This document shows, piece after piece, positions 6,391 through 13,749 of a DNA stretch of 17,132 nt; position 1 is the first letter of the stretch, and each line of letters starts with the position of its first letter. Origin of the DNA: Betaproteobacteria bacterium (GTDB taxonomy: Bacteria > Pseudomonadota > Gammaproteobacteria > Burkholderiales > Usitatibacteraceae); contig PQAI01000262.1 of NCBI GenBank assembly GCA_003105245.1, forward strand, positions 21,637 to 38,768, given 5' to 3'. Below the pieces are notes generated by a model. The model worked only from the letters and a program-made list of their open reading frames with translations, was not told the DNA's origin and ran no database searches. Made by a program: the position numbers and the translations under genes.

Positions 6391-8259
6391 CTACTTCTCG
6401 TCCGCCACCAGGTGATAGCACGGCGCCTTCTCCATGGTGTATTCGCCGGTCTTCGGGTCGCGGCGCGAAACCGTCAGCACGTGCCAGTTCGCGTCGTCCA
6501 CCTTCATGGCGTCGCCCCGGTAGTAGTAGCCGGGCCAGCGGGTCTCCTTGCGGAAGAGCGTGTGGTGCGTGACGCACTCGGCGGCGCGGTGGCGGTGCTT
6601 CAGCTCCCAGGCGCGCAGCAGCTCGTGGATGTCCTTGGCGGCCAGGCTCTCGAGGTCCTCCTCGAGGATCCGCATCTTCTTGAGGCCGATGTGCAGGAGC
6701 TTCTCGTTGGTCATGTAGTTGACCGTCACGCCGCCGCAGTATTCGTCCATCAGCTTCTGCAGGCGGTCCAGGCCCTGCTTGGGATTGATGTAGTGCGGGT
6801 TGACGTCGCCCGCCACGATCTCGTTGCGGTAGATCCGGTAGTGCTCCAGGGGCTTGTAGATCTCCTCCTTGCGGCGGTTGATCTGCTCGTCGGACACGAC
6901 GATGCCCTCGGCCTTCCCGTCGTCGATGTACTTGCAGGCGGCCTTCGCGGCCAGCCGCCCCTCGGTGAACGACCCCGACGAGAACGCGTGCGGCGTGCCG
7001 CCGACCGCGTCGCCGGCGCCGAACAGGCCCTCGACGGTCGTCATGCGGTTGTAGCCCCAGAAGTACTCGGGCGGGGAGAGGTCCTCGGGGCCGGAGCACC
7101 AGGCGCCGGAACCCGTCGCGTGCGAGCCCATGACGTAGGGCTCGGAGGTGGTGAGCTCGGGGTTCTCGTTCTTGGGATCCACGTCGGTGGCGGCCCACAG
7201 GACCGCCTGGCCGACGGTCATGCCGAGGAAGTTCTCCCAGCCGACCTCCTCCAGGTGCGGATCCTGGAAGGCGCGCATGGTGATCATGTGGATGGGGCCG
7301 CGGCCGGCGTTGATCTCGCTGATCAGCGCGTGGTTGCGCAGGCAGGTCGGGATCGGCCGGTGCGTCAGGTGAGAGGCTTCCGGGTCGAGGTATTCCTTGC
7401 CGACCATCTTCTGCAGTTCGGGGAACCACTTGGACTCGTACTCCTCGCCCAGGCCGTTCTGCGTGTAGGTCTTCAGGTGCAGGAAGTAGGCGCCGACCGG
7501 GCCGTAGCCGTCCTTGAACCGCGCCAGCACGATGCGGTTCTCCATCTGCGTCATCTTGGCGCCGGCATTGATCAGCAGGCCGTAGGCCGAACCGGAAGAC
7601 CAGGGCGCGTACCACGTGCGGCCGGAACCCTCGCCCACGGAGCGCGGCTTGAAGATGTTGGAAGCCCCGCCCGCGCCGCAGATAACGGTCTTGGACTTGA
7701 AGACGTGGTAGTTGCCCGTGCGGACGTTGAACCCGACCGCGCCGGCGACGCGGTTCGGCTTGGCGTCGTCCATCAGCAGGTGGGTGACGCAGATGCGGTT
7801 GAAGACCTTGTCCGCCGACTTCTTGGCGGCCTCGGCCACGATGGGCTTGTAGGACTCGCCGTGGATCATGATCTGCCAGCGCCCTTCGCGCAGGTAGCGC
7901 CCGGTCTTCGGGTCCTTCATGATCGGCAGGCCCCACTCCTCGAACTGGTGGACGGCGGAGTCGACGTGGCGCGCCATGTCGAAAAGCAGGTCCTCGCGCA
8001 CCATGCCCATCAGGTCGATGCGGGCGTAGCGGACGTGGTCCTCGGGGTTGTTCTCGCCCCAGCGCGTGCCCATGTAGCAGTTGATCGCGTACAGGCCCTG
8101 GGCGACCGCGCCGGAGCGGTCGATGTTGGCCTTCTCGGCGATGACGATCTTCTTGTCCTGCCCCCAGAATCTCGCCTCCCAGGCGGCACCCGTGCCGCCA
8201 AGTCCCGCACCGACGACCAGGACGTCGATGCCGTCTTCGATGATGGTTTCGTAGGCCAT
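6391..8259 (-). CDS. aprA: Adenylylsulfate (APS) reductase alpha subunit
   Basis: This 622-aa flavoprotein is the catalytic subunit that interconverts APS with sulfite and AMP; in sulfur oxidisers it forms APS from sulfite. The FAD-binding motif VGAGLGGTGAAWEA starts near residue 16 and is followed by IDRSGAVAQGLYAINCYMG. Other hallmark AprA segments are ARFKDGYGPVGAYF, RGPIHMITMRAF, PYVMGSHATGSGAWCSGPED and GLFGAGDAVGGTPHAFSSGS. The length is that of full AprA. Its ATG overlaps the aprB stop by one base (TAATG), indicating translational coupling. A 616-codon antisense open frame over the gene is a codon-bias shadow. Confidence 0.98.
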   Translation of the reverse strand: MAYETIIEDGIDVLVVGAGLGGTGAAWEARFWGQDKKIVIAEKANIDRSGAVAQGLYAINCYMGTRWGENNPEDHVRYARIDLMGMVREDLLFDMARHVDSAVHQFEEWGLPIMKDPKTGRYLREGRWQIMIHGESYKPIVAEAAKKSADKVFNRICVTHLLMDDAKPNRVAGAVGFNVRTGNYHVFKSKTVICGAGGASNIFKPRSVGEGSGRTWYAPWSSGSAYGLLINAGAKMTQMENRIVLARFKDGYGPVGAYFLHLKTYTQNGLGEEYESKWFPELQKMVGKEYLDPEASHLTHRPIPTCLRNHALISEINAGRGPIHMITMRAFQDPHLEEVGWENFLGMTVGQAVLWAATDVDPKNENPELTTSEPYVMGSHATGSGAWCSGPEDLSPPEYFWGYNRMTTVEGLFGAGDAVGGTPHAFSSGSFTEGRLAAKAACKYIDDGKAEGIVVSDEQINRRKEEIYKPLEHYRIYRNEIVAGDVNPHYINPKQGLDRLQKLMDEYCGGVTVNYMTNEKLLHIGLKKMRILEEDLESLAAKDIHELLRAWELKHRHRAAECVTHHTLFRKETRWPGYYYRGDAMKVDDANWHVLTVSRRDPKTGEYTMEKAPCYHLVADEK

Positions 8260-8738
8260 TAGTAGTACACGCCTTTCTTCAACTTGAGGCCCGCGTCCTT
8301 CAGCGAGCGCAGGCCGCCTTCATCCAAGCGGATGTACTTCGGTTCGTTGTACAGCAGCTCGCCTTCGCGCATCTCCTTGCCGGGGCCGGGGACCTCCGCG
8401 AGCTTGGGGATCGCCTGTCCCCAGGGCTTGGTGGTGATGGGGGAGAGGAAGTTCTTCTCCGTGCCGTTGCGGAACTTGATCCGCCAGGCGATCGTGCCCT
8501 TCTGCTCGTCGCGGTGGACGCGCACGCTGTGGCCCAGGGGGGCGAAGTCGGCGTAGCCGCGCACGTCGATCGCGTGCTGCGGGCAGGCCTTCACGCAGGA
8601 GTAGCACTCCCAGCACATGTTCGGCTCGATGTTGTAGGCGCGCCGGTAGGTCTTGTCGATGTGCATGATGTCCGAGGGACAGATGTCGACGCAGTGTCCG
8701 CATCCGTCGCACCTCGTCATGTACACGAAGGTAGGCAT
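8259..8738 (-). CDS. aprB: Adenylylsulfate (APS) reductase beta subunit, two [4Fe-4S] clusters
   Basis: This 159-aa ferredoxin-like subunit transfers electrons from the AprA flavin. Two cluster motifs are visible, C10-x2-C13-x2-C16-x3-C20 (CDGCGHCVDICP) and C42-x2-C45-x2-C48-x3-C52 (CWECYSCVKACP), followed by the long AprB C-terminal extension that wraps AprA. The ATG at 8738 has an AAGGAG ribosome site. It is 46 bases downstream of aprM and overlaps aprA by one base, giving the aprMBA order known from sulfur-oxidising beta- and gammaproteobacteria that lack the Qmo complex. Confidence 0.98.
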   Translation of the reverse strand: MPTFVYMTRCDGCGHCVDICPSDIMHIDKTYRRAYNIEPNMCWECYSCVKACPQHAIDVRGYADFAPLGHSVRVHRDEQKGTIAWRIKFRNGTEKNFLSPITTKPWGQAIPKLAEVPGPGKEMREGELLYNEPKYIRLDEGGLRSLKDAGLKLKKGVYY

Positions 8739-8784
8739 AAGCTGGCTCCTTGGTTCCGTTCCGCGGGAAGGCGCGGGTTGGCTT

Positions 8785-9612
8785 CTAGTAGTGGCGCGGG
8801 GCTTCGCGCTTGATGCCGAGCCCCATGTCCATGGGGGCGTCCTTCAGCAGCTCCATCGAGTGCCGCTCCCGCTGGGCGGGATCGTCCCGGGACTGCGTCG
8901 GCAGGTTCATGTTCGTGCCGTTGGCCTCGGCGACCCGCTTCTCGAAGGCCGCCGCGGGCTTGAAGAACATGTGCGCGAACTTGGACCAGTACACCCCGCC
9001 GAACAGCACCGTCGTGGCCAGGAGGTACAGGCCGAAGACCACGCCGGAGGCCGCGCTTGCGCTCGCCTGCAGCCAGGCCCAGACGAGGCCGAGCGTCACG
9101 CTGGCGAGGAGCGAGAGGATGAAGAGGTCGGCGCGCATCAAGCGAAGCGGCGTGCCGCCCTCGGCCGCGACGTCGACGCGGATGAAGAACCAGAACCAGT
9201 AGCCCCCGGCCAGCGCCATCGCGCCGCCGAGCCACCAGAGCTGCGCCACCAGGGCCGGCGTGGGCGTGGCGGCCGTCGGGTAGGCGTAGACCATCAGGAT
9301 GGTGGTGACGAGGTACAGGATGAACCCGTACATGGTCAGCAGGTGGGCGACGCGGCGCCGCTGGTTGCAGAATTCCCCCGAGGCGAGGACGTCCACCACG
9401 ACGGTCTTGACCGCGATCGAGGCGACGTCGACCGGGGCGCCCTTGCCCTTCGTCTTGCGCCAGTTGGCGAAGAAGTAGGTCGCGCTGCCCTTGTGGGCGA
9501 CGTCCAGGAGCGTGCCGACGATGACCGCCAGGATCATCAGCCCCACGTACCACTGCATGAAGCCGGCGGGCAGATTTCCCGAAACCGCCGCGAAGGCATT
9601 GCTGGTGAACAT
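8785..9612 (-). CDS. aprM: AprM, membrane anchor/electron acceptor subunit for APS reductase
   Basis: This 275-aa protein has about five to six membrane segments (for example MQWYVGLMILAVIVGTLLDV and YGFILYLVTTILMVYAY) and histidines in RRVAHLLTMYGF and YWSKFAHMFFKP. That arrangement resembles the heme-b anchors of the QmoC/HmeC and nitrate reductase gamma type. AprM is proposed to link AprBA to the quinone pool in organisms without qmoABC. I chose the ATG at 9612 because a strong GGGAGG site (9619-9624) lies six bases upstream; an in-frame ATG at 9660 would add 16 residues with no comparable site. It is the first gene of the apr train. Confidence 0.92.
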   Translation of the reverse strand: MFTSNAFAAVSGNLPAGFMQWYVGLMILAVIVGTLLDVAHKGSATYFFANWRKTKGKGAPVDVASIAVKTVVVDVLASGEFCNQRRRVAHLLTMYGFILYLVTTILMVYAYPTAATPTPALVAQLWWLGGAMALAGGYWFWFFIRVDVAAEGGTPLRLMRADLFILSLLASVTLGLVWAWLQASASAASGVVFGLYLLATTVLFGGVYWSKFAHMFFKPAAAFEKRVAEANGTNMNLPTQSRDDPAQRERHSMELLKDAPMDMGLGIKREAPRHY

Positions 9613-9659
9613 CCTTTTCCTCCCTGCTTGTCGTTCGTGCGCGTCACCGAAAGAAGACA

Positions 9660-9689
9660 ATTATGGAGGGCGATCCCGGGGGCGTGGAA
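9660..9689 (-). promoter_or_regulatory. Candidate sigma-70 promoter of the apr operon
   Basis: On the - strand a CATAAT -10 element (9660-9665) follows a TTCCAC -35 element (9684-9689) at 18-base spacing, about 50 bases upstream of the aprM start. It lies in the 94-base gap after the phosphodiesterase gene, an unusually AT-rich patch here. The -35 match is only fair. Read-through from the upstream gene pair is also possible, because I see no intrinsic terminator in the gap. Confidence 0.4.
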
Positions 9690-9706
9690 AGAATCGGGTG
9701 ATGGGC

Positions 9707-10219
9707 CTATAAAGGGATCGTATGGACCTCGAATCGCATGTCCCCGAGGTCGCCCAGGACCCAGGTGGCCGGGCCGGAGAGGCCCGCCACCGTGCCGGGG
9801 TTGACGAGCCAGGTGGAGCCTGCCTTCACGTCGGCCACCTGCCGGGCCTCCGCGCGGTGCGAATGGCCGCAGCACACCAGGTCCCACTCGCCCGTGCAGG
9901 CGAGCGCGTACCCGAGGTGGTCGTAGTGGGTCACGATGATGCGCCGGCCGGCGAGCTCGAGCCGGGCCTCGGCGCCGTGGTACTGGAGCAGGCCGCCGCT
10001 CATGCGTGACTGGTAGTGCATCGCCTGCGCGTCGCCCAGGTTGTTGCCGTGGATGGCGTGCACCGGGAGGCCGGCCGCGAGGGCGGGCTTCACGGTCTGG
10101 GCGCCGATGAGGTCGCCACAGTGGATGACCGCCTGGGCGCCGAGTGCCTTCGCCGCATGCACGGCGCGCGCGAGCGGGTCGGCGCGATCGTGGCTGTCGG
10201 ACACGATGCAGAGCTTCAT
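9707..10219 (-). CDS. YfcE/MJ0936-type metallophosphodiesterase
   Basis: This 170-aa calcineurin-like phosphoesterase has the family's metal-binding blocks in order: SDSHD (D8, H10), CGDL (D36), HGNN (N59), VTHYD (H98), GHSHR (H119, H121) and a closing NPGTV. The third block is normally THGH, and here the second histidine is replaced (THYD), which may alter metal binding or activity. YfcE-like enzymes hydrolyse phosphodiesters in vitro, and the physiological substrate is usually unknown. The ATG at 10219 was chosen because the core motif begins at once (MKLCIVSDSHD); the upstream frame extension is a shadow of the neighbouring gene. It starts 14 bases after the AhpD-Rieske gene, so the two are probably co-transcribed. 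Confidence 0.9.
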   Translation of the reverse strand: MKLCIVSDSHDRADPLARAVHAAKALGAQAVIHCGDLIGAQTVKPALAAGLPVHAIHGNNLGDAQAMHYQSRMSGGLLQYHGAEARLELAGRRIIVTHYDHLGYALACTGEWDLVCCGHSHRAEARQVADVKAGSTWLVNPGTVAGLSGPATWVLGDLGDMRFEVHTIPL

Positions 10220-10233
10220 GGGCGGGCCGGCGC

Positions 10234-10866
10234 CTACCAGAGCACCTCGAGGCGGCCGCCGGTGAGGCGGTGCTCGAGGCGGTTGAGGGGGCTGGTGCCC
10301 TTGGCGATGCAGTTGCCGGTGGCGAGGTCGAAGGCCCACTCGTGCTTGGGGCAGGTGAGCGTGCGGCCCTTGAGCGCGAGCTCGGGAATGTTGGTCACCT
10401 GGTGCGGGCAGCGGCTGTCGTAGACGCGGATCTCGGCGGCGGCGCGGTAGACGAAGAGCCCGCGATCGCCCACCTCCAGGCGCTTCACGCCGTCGGCCGG
10501 CAGGTCGGCGAGCGCGGCCACGTCGTGCCACTCGGGCTTCGCCTTTCCGCCCAGCCGTTCCGGGTCGAATCCGGGAATATTCATCTCGAGGATGATGTTC
10601 ACTGCCCAGATGATCTTCGCCAGCCCCAGCGCGGGGAAGGCCATGAGCAGGGCGTCCAGGATCTCGTCGGGCGAAGCGCCCTCGCGAAGCGCGCGGCCGA
10701 GGTACTGCTTGAAGCCGTTGCGGGTCTGGGCGTGGACCTTGGTGATGACCGAGATGAGGTTGCGCGTCTTGGGGTCGAGGTGCCGGCCGGCTTCCTTGAG
10801 GAAGGCGAGGTACGGACCGATGGCCTCGGGGCGGGCCTTGACGAGGTAGTTGAGTGCGTCGCTCAT
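10234..10866 (-). CDS. AhpD/carboxymuconolactone-decarboxylase-like domain fused to a Rieske [2Fe-2S] domain
   Basis: This 210-aa protein has two parts. Residues 1-100 form an all-helical AhpD/CMD-like domain (KTRNLISVITKVHAQTRNGF, then GASPDEILDALLMAFPALG), but the redox CxxC that AhpD carries after the helix is missing: QTRNGFKQY stands where cysteines are expected. Residues 112-210 are a Rieske ferredoxin domain with C153-P-H155 and C172-P-K-H175, the C-x-H...C-x2-H ligand set for a [2Fe-2S] cluster. The Rieske part resembles soluble NirD/dioxygenase-type ferredoxins. The first half probably serves as an oligomerisation or binding module rather than a peroxidase partner. It is first in a two-gene unit with the phosphodiesterase. 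Partner and substrate are unknown. Confidence 0.85.
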   Translation of the reverse strand: MSDALNYLVKARPEAIGPYLAFLKEAGRHLDPKTRNLISVITKVHAQTRNGFKQYLGRALREGASPDEILDALLMAFPALGLAKIIWAVNIILEMNIPGFDPERLGGKAKPEWHDVAALADLPADGVKRLEVGDRGLFVYRAAAEIRVYDSRCPHQVTNIPELALKGRTLTCPKHEWAFDLATGNCIAKGTSPLNRLEHRLTGGRLEVLW

Positions 10867-10932
10867 GGGCGTGGGGATGATCGCGGTGGGAAGCGGAAAG
10901 CGGGCGCTCCGGAACCCGGGGCGGATTGGAGC

Positions 10933-10938
10933 ATCATA
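10933..10938 (-). promoter_or_regulatory. Candidate -10 element (TATGAT) for the AhpD-Rieske gene
   Basis: In the 104-base gap between two divergent genes, the - strand carries TATGAT, a close match to the -10 consensus, about 65 bases before the AhpD-Rieske start. No convincing -35 lies at 16-18 bases, so an activator or a weak promoter would be needed. I see no clear promoter for the lipoprotein on the other strand. Confidence 0.28.
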
Positions 10939-10970
10939 AGGGCGAGAGCCCCTCAGCCGATAGGTGACCC

Positions 10971-11477
10971 ATGGAACTACGCATCCCGATCCCGGCCGCC
11001 GTCCTCGGCGCCGCCCTGCTCGCCGGCTGCGCCGCGGTGGGGCTGGCCCGCCTCGAGCCGGGAAGGTCCACCGAGGCCGACGTGCGCCAGGTGCTCGGCG
11101 ATCCCGCGGCGACCTACGCCAACGCCGACGGCTCGCGCCAGCTCGCCTTCCCGCGCGGCCCCGAGGGTCTGCAGACCTACATGGCCTTCGTCGCCGCCGA
11201 CGGTCGGCTGATCCGCGTGGACCAGGTCCTCAGCGAGGCGCAGTTCGGCCGCATCTCCGCGGGCCAGACCACGGCCGGGGAGGTCGAGCGCCTCGTGGGT
11301 CCGCCATGGCGCAAGCAGGACTTCCCCAACAAGCAGGCGACCGCCTGGGACTACGTCATCCGCGACAGCTGGGACTACACGGTGGACTTCTCCGTCATGG
11401 TGGGCCGCGACGGCGTGGTGACCGAGAAGGTCCACGCCCGCCGCTCGCGGGGCGACAACGGATTCAGCGCCAAGTAG
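10971..11477 (+). CDS. Outer-membrane-type lipoprotein with two SmpA/BamE-like repeats
   Basis: This 168-aa protein begins with a short lipoprotein signal peptide ending in the lipobox L17-A-G-C20, so Cys20 should be lipidated. The mature part seems to hold two related SmpA/OmlA (BamE-like) units. Each begins with a G-x-S/T-T-x-x-x-V-x-x-L/V-x-G-x-P pattern: GRSTEADVRQVLGDP near 32 and GQTTAGEVERLVGPP near 103. Each continues into beta strands (YMAFVAADGRLIRVDQVL; YTVDFSVMVGRDGVVTEKVH). BamE proteins assist outer-membrane protein assembly, and many such lipoproteins are uncharacterised. It ends one base from the stop of the convergent SafE gene, leaving no room for a separate terminator. Confidence 0.82.
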   Translation: MELRIPIPAAVLGAALLAGCAAVGLARLEPGRSTEADVRQVLGDPAATYANADGSRQLAFPRGPEGLQTYMAFVAADGRLIRVDQVLSEAQFGRISAGQTTAGEVERLVGPPWRKQDFPNKQATAWDYVIRDSWDYTVDFSVMVGRDGVVTEKVHARRSRGDNGFSAK

Positions 11478-11478
11478 G

Positions 11479-12198
11479 TCAGTGCGCGGCGGGCACGCAG
11501 AAGGCCCCCAGGGCCGTATCGGCCACGCCGAAGGCCTGCAGGATGCCCGCCACGGCGAGGACGACCAGCGCGCCCCCCGCCACCCGCCGGGCCACGGGCC
11601 CCGGTGCCAGGGCGATCCCCTTGCCGGCGAGCCACCCGGCGCCCAGCAGGGCCGGAAGGGTCCCCGCGCCGAAGGCGAGCATGACGGCCGCGCCCCGCGG
11701 CGCGGAGCCGCTCACGAGCGCGAGCGGCAGGGCCGAGTAGACCAGGGCGCAGGGCGCCCAGCCCCAGAGGACCCCGAGGCCGAGCCGGTGTGGAAGCGAA
11801 TCCGTCCGCGCGAGCCCGCGGGCGAGTCCCGTGGCGCGCCGCCAAAGCGGCTCCGCCCATGCTGCGGAGGCCGGTCGGACGAGGCGCACTCCCGCGATGC
11901 GAAGGCCGGTCACGGCGAGCGCCAGGGCGCCCAGCGAGAAGAGTACCGCCTGGAAGCGGGCCGACCCGAGGAGCAGCGCCGGGGTGGCGCCCAGGGCGCC
12001 GGCGAGGGCTCCGGCGGTCGCGTAGGAGGCCAGCCGGCCGCCGTGAAGGGCCAGGGCCGCGAGGGGCGCGGGAAGCCGCGGCCGGCCTTCCGGGCCGGGC
12101 GCGAACGCGCTGGCCACGAAGCCGCCGCACATGGCGGCGCAATGGGCGATGCCGGCGAAGGCGAGGAGCGCCGCCGCGAGGGCGAGGGAGGCGGTCAC
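11479..12198 (-). CDS. SafE/DsbD_2-type membrane protein downstream of hemN
   Basis: This 239-aa protein has about six membrane segments. It shows HCAAMCGGF near the N terminus (C20, C24) and GWAPCALVYSALPLA in the middle, the motifs of the 'sulfite exporter TauE/SafE' or UreH/DsbD_2 group found beside cytochrome cbb3 oxidase assembly, hemN and fnr genes. Despite the family name, the cysteine motifs and neighbours fit copper or thiol handling in cytochrome maturation better than sulfite export, although the nearby sulfur genes keep that open. The start is the GTG at 12198, 23 bases after the hemN stop, since homology begins there; the frame stays open upstream only as a shadow of hemN. It is probably in an operon with hemN. 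Confidence 0.82.
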   Translation of the reverse strand: MTASLALAAALLAFAGIAHCAAMCGGFVASAFAPGPEGRPRLPAPLAALALHGGRLASYATAGALAGALGATPALLLGSARFQAVLFSLGALALAVTGLRIAGVRLVRPASAAWAEPLWRRATGLARGLARTDSLPHRLGLGVLWGWAPCALVYSALPLALVSGSAPRGAAVMLAFGAGTLPALLGAGWLAGKGIALAPGPVARRVAGGALVVLAVAGILQAFGVADTALGAFCVPAAH

Positions 12199-12221
12199 CG
12201 GGGGCTCCCGCGGGCCGCCGG

Positions 12222-13661
12222 TCAGATGATGCGCGAGTAGGCGACGCGCGCCTTGTCCGCGCGGAGGTACTTGTCGAAGACGGCGGAGATCGCCCGCACG
12301 AAGAAGCGGCCCTTGGGCGTGACCGCGATCCAGCCCGGCTCGCGCTCGACCAGGCCGAGCTCCTCGAACTCCTTGAGCGCCTCGATCTCGTAGGCGAAGT
12401 ACTCGTCGAACTTCACCAGGTGCGCGGCCTCCACGGACTCGATGGAGACGCAGAACTGGCACATCAGCGCCACGATGATCGCGCGGCGCAGGAGGTCGTC
12501 GGCCGTGAGCTCCAGTCCCCGGATGATGGGAAGGCGCCCCTGCTCCAGGGAGTCGTAGTACGCGGGCAGCTCGCGCGCGTTCTGGCTGTAGGTGGGGCCC
12601 ACCTTGGCGATCGCGGAGACGCCGAAGGAGAGCATGTCGCCGTCCGGGCCCACGGTGTAGCCCTGGAAGTTGCGCGTGAGGGTGCCGGAGCGCTGCGCGC
12701 GGGCGAGCTCGTCGTCGGGAAGCGCGAAGTGGTCCATCCCGATGTAGATGTAGCCGGCGCGGTTGAACAGGTCGATGGCGCGCGCGAGGATGGAGAGCTT
12801 CTCGGCGGCGCTCGGCAGGTCCACGTCGAGGATGCGCCGCTGCGGCTTGAACCTCTGCGGGAGGTGGGCGTAGCTGTAGAGCGCGATGCGGTCCGGGCGA
12901 AGCTCGAGAACGCGCTCGACCGTGTCGGCGAAGCTCGAGACGCTCTGCTTGGGCAGGCCGTAGATGAGGTCGATGTTGAGCGACTTGAAGCCGCAGGCGC
13001 GCGCGGCGTTGAACACGTCCCGCGTGAGCTCGTAGGGCTGGATGCGGTTCACCGCGCGCTGCACGGCGGGGTCGAAGTCCTGCACGCCGAAGCTCGCGCG
13101 GTTCAGGCCCAGCTCCGAGAGCAGGCGCACCGTCTCCGGGGAGCAGGAGCGCGGGTCGATCTCGATCGCGTACTCGCCGTCGGGCTGGAAGTCGAAGTGG
13201 GAACGCAGCAGGTCCCACACCACGCGCATCTCGTGGTCCGACAGGAACGTGGGCGTGCCTCCGCCCCAGTGCATCTGGCGCACCCGCCGGTCGTCGCCGG
13301 CGAGCTCGGCCTGAATCTGCACGTCCTTGGAGAGGTAGTGCAGGTAGCGCGCGGCGCGCGACTTGTCGCGCGTCACCACCTTGTTGCAGCCACAATAGAA
13401 GCAAATGGTGTTGCAGAACGGCAGGTGGACGTAGAGCGACAGCGGCTGGCGGACGGCCCCGATCAGCCGCGTGCGCATGGCCTGGCGGAACGACTGCTCG
13501 TCGTAGGCCTCGACGAAGCGGTCGGCCGTCGGGTAGCTGGTGTAGCGGGGCCCCAGCTTGTCGAAGCGCTGGACCAGGTCGAGGTCGATCTGGGCCGGGA
13601 GCGATTCCGGGCGGGGGGCGGGCGCGGGAGCGGGGGCGGTCGGGGTGGCTGCTGAAAGCAT
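12222..13661 (-). CDS. hemN: Oxygen-independent coproporphyrinogen III oxidase (radical SAM)
   Basis: This enzyme decarboxylates coproporphyrinogen III to protoporphyrinogen IX without oxygen, for anaerobic or microaerobic heme synthesis. The radical-SAM cluster motif CNTICFYCGC (C-x3-C-x2-C-x-C) lies about 83 residues from the start. It is preceded by the HemN hallmark GPRYTSYPTADRF and followed by GGGTPTFL, IEIDPR, ASFGVQDFDPAVQ and NIDLIYGLP. Full length, about 479 aa, matches true HemN rather than shorter HemW. The ATG at 13661 has GGAAG nine bases upstream; the ATG at 13670 adds three residues but abuts that site. The Ala/Pro-rich N-terminal stretch is unusual. Expression is probably FNR-controlled through the box at 13696-13709. 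Confidence 0.95.
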   Translation of the reverse strand: MLSAATPTAPAPAPAPRPESLPAQIDLDLVQRFDKLGPRYTSYPTADRFVEAYDEQSFRQAMRTRLIGAVRQPLSLYVHLPFCNTICFYCGCNKVVTRDKSRAARYLHYLSKDVQIQAELAGDDRRVRQMHWGGGTPTFLSDHEMRVVWDLLRSHFDFQPDGEYAIEIDPRSCSPETVRLLSELGLNRASFGVQDFDPAVQRAVNRIQPYELTRDVFNAARACGFKSLNIDLIYGLPKQSVSSFADTVERVLELRPDRIALYSYAHLPQRFKPQRRILDVDLPSAAEKLSILARAIDLFNRAGYIYIGMDHFALPDDELARAQRSGTLTRNFQGYTVGPDGDMLSFGVSAIAKVGPTYSQNARELPAYYDSLEQGRLPIIRGLELTADDLLRRAIIVALMCQFCVSIESVEAAHLVKFDEYFAYEIEALKEFEELGLVEREPGWIAVTPKGRFFVRAISAVFDKYLRADKARVAYSRII

Positions 13662-13695
13662 GGATCGCATCTTCCGTCAATGGCGTGCACCGGGC

Positions 13696-13709
13696 TTGAC
13701 AAGGATCAA
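13696..13709. promoter_or_regulatory. FNR box shared by divergent hemN and fnr
   Basis: TTGAC-AAGG-ATCAA matches the FNR/ANR consensus TTGAT-N4-ATCAA at nine of ten half-site positions. It lies in the 88-base gap between hemN and fnr. Toward hemN, a poor -10 (GAAGAT, 13669-13674) lies 21 bases away, the class II distance. Toward fnr, TACAAT (13736-13741) lies 26 bases away. Both genes can therefore be oxygen-controlled from this site, with autoregulation of fnr. Confidence 0.85.
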
Positions 13710-13735
13710 GGCTCGCCGGGCGCTTTGGTGCCGTC

Positions 13736-13741
13736 TACAAT
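13736..13741 (+). promoter_or_regulatory. -10 element of fnr; transcript probably nearly leaderless
   Basis: TACAAT is a good -10 element with no proper -35 at 17 bases, fitting activator dependence on the FNR box. Its 3' end is only eight bases before the fnr ATG, and no Shine-Dalgarno sequence lies between, so the transcript should start within a few bases of the start codon. Confidence 0.5.
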
Positions 13742-13749
13742 GCGCCATT

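Noticed and set aside
5987..7936. A 649-codon - strand frame running from inside aprA into the 116-aa gene
   Set aside because: The upstream part is an out-of-frame shadow of aprA; the genuine gene begins at GTG 6337 with a ribosome site.
6412..8262. A 616-codon + strand open frame opposite aprA
   Set aside because: It lies wholly antisense to a clear aprA gene and has the Val/Asp/Arg/Gly-rich composition of GC-driven shadow frames, with no domain.
9613..9706. Possible FNR or LysR operator before aprM
   Set aside because: AT-rich patches are present, but I found no convincing TTGAT-N4-ATCAA or TTAT-N6-ATAA dyad, only a plausible sigma-70 promoter.
11479..12198. Sulfite exporter working with the sulfur oxidation genes
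   Set aside because: The TauE/SafE family name suggests this, but the HCxxMCGG and APC motifs and the hemN-fnr neighbourhood fit the cytochrome-maturation-linked DsbD_2/UreH group better.
11479..13680. A 733-codon - strand frame suggesting a large fusion with the SafE-type protein
   Set aside because: Only the last 240 codons match a protein family. The rest is an off-frame reading of hemN, which has its own clear frame.
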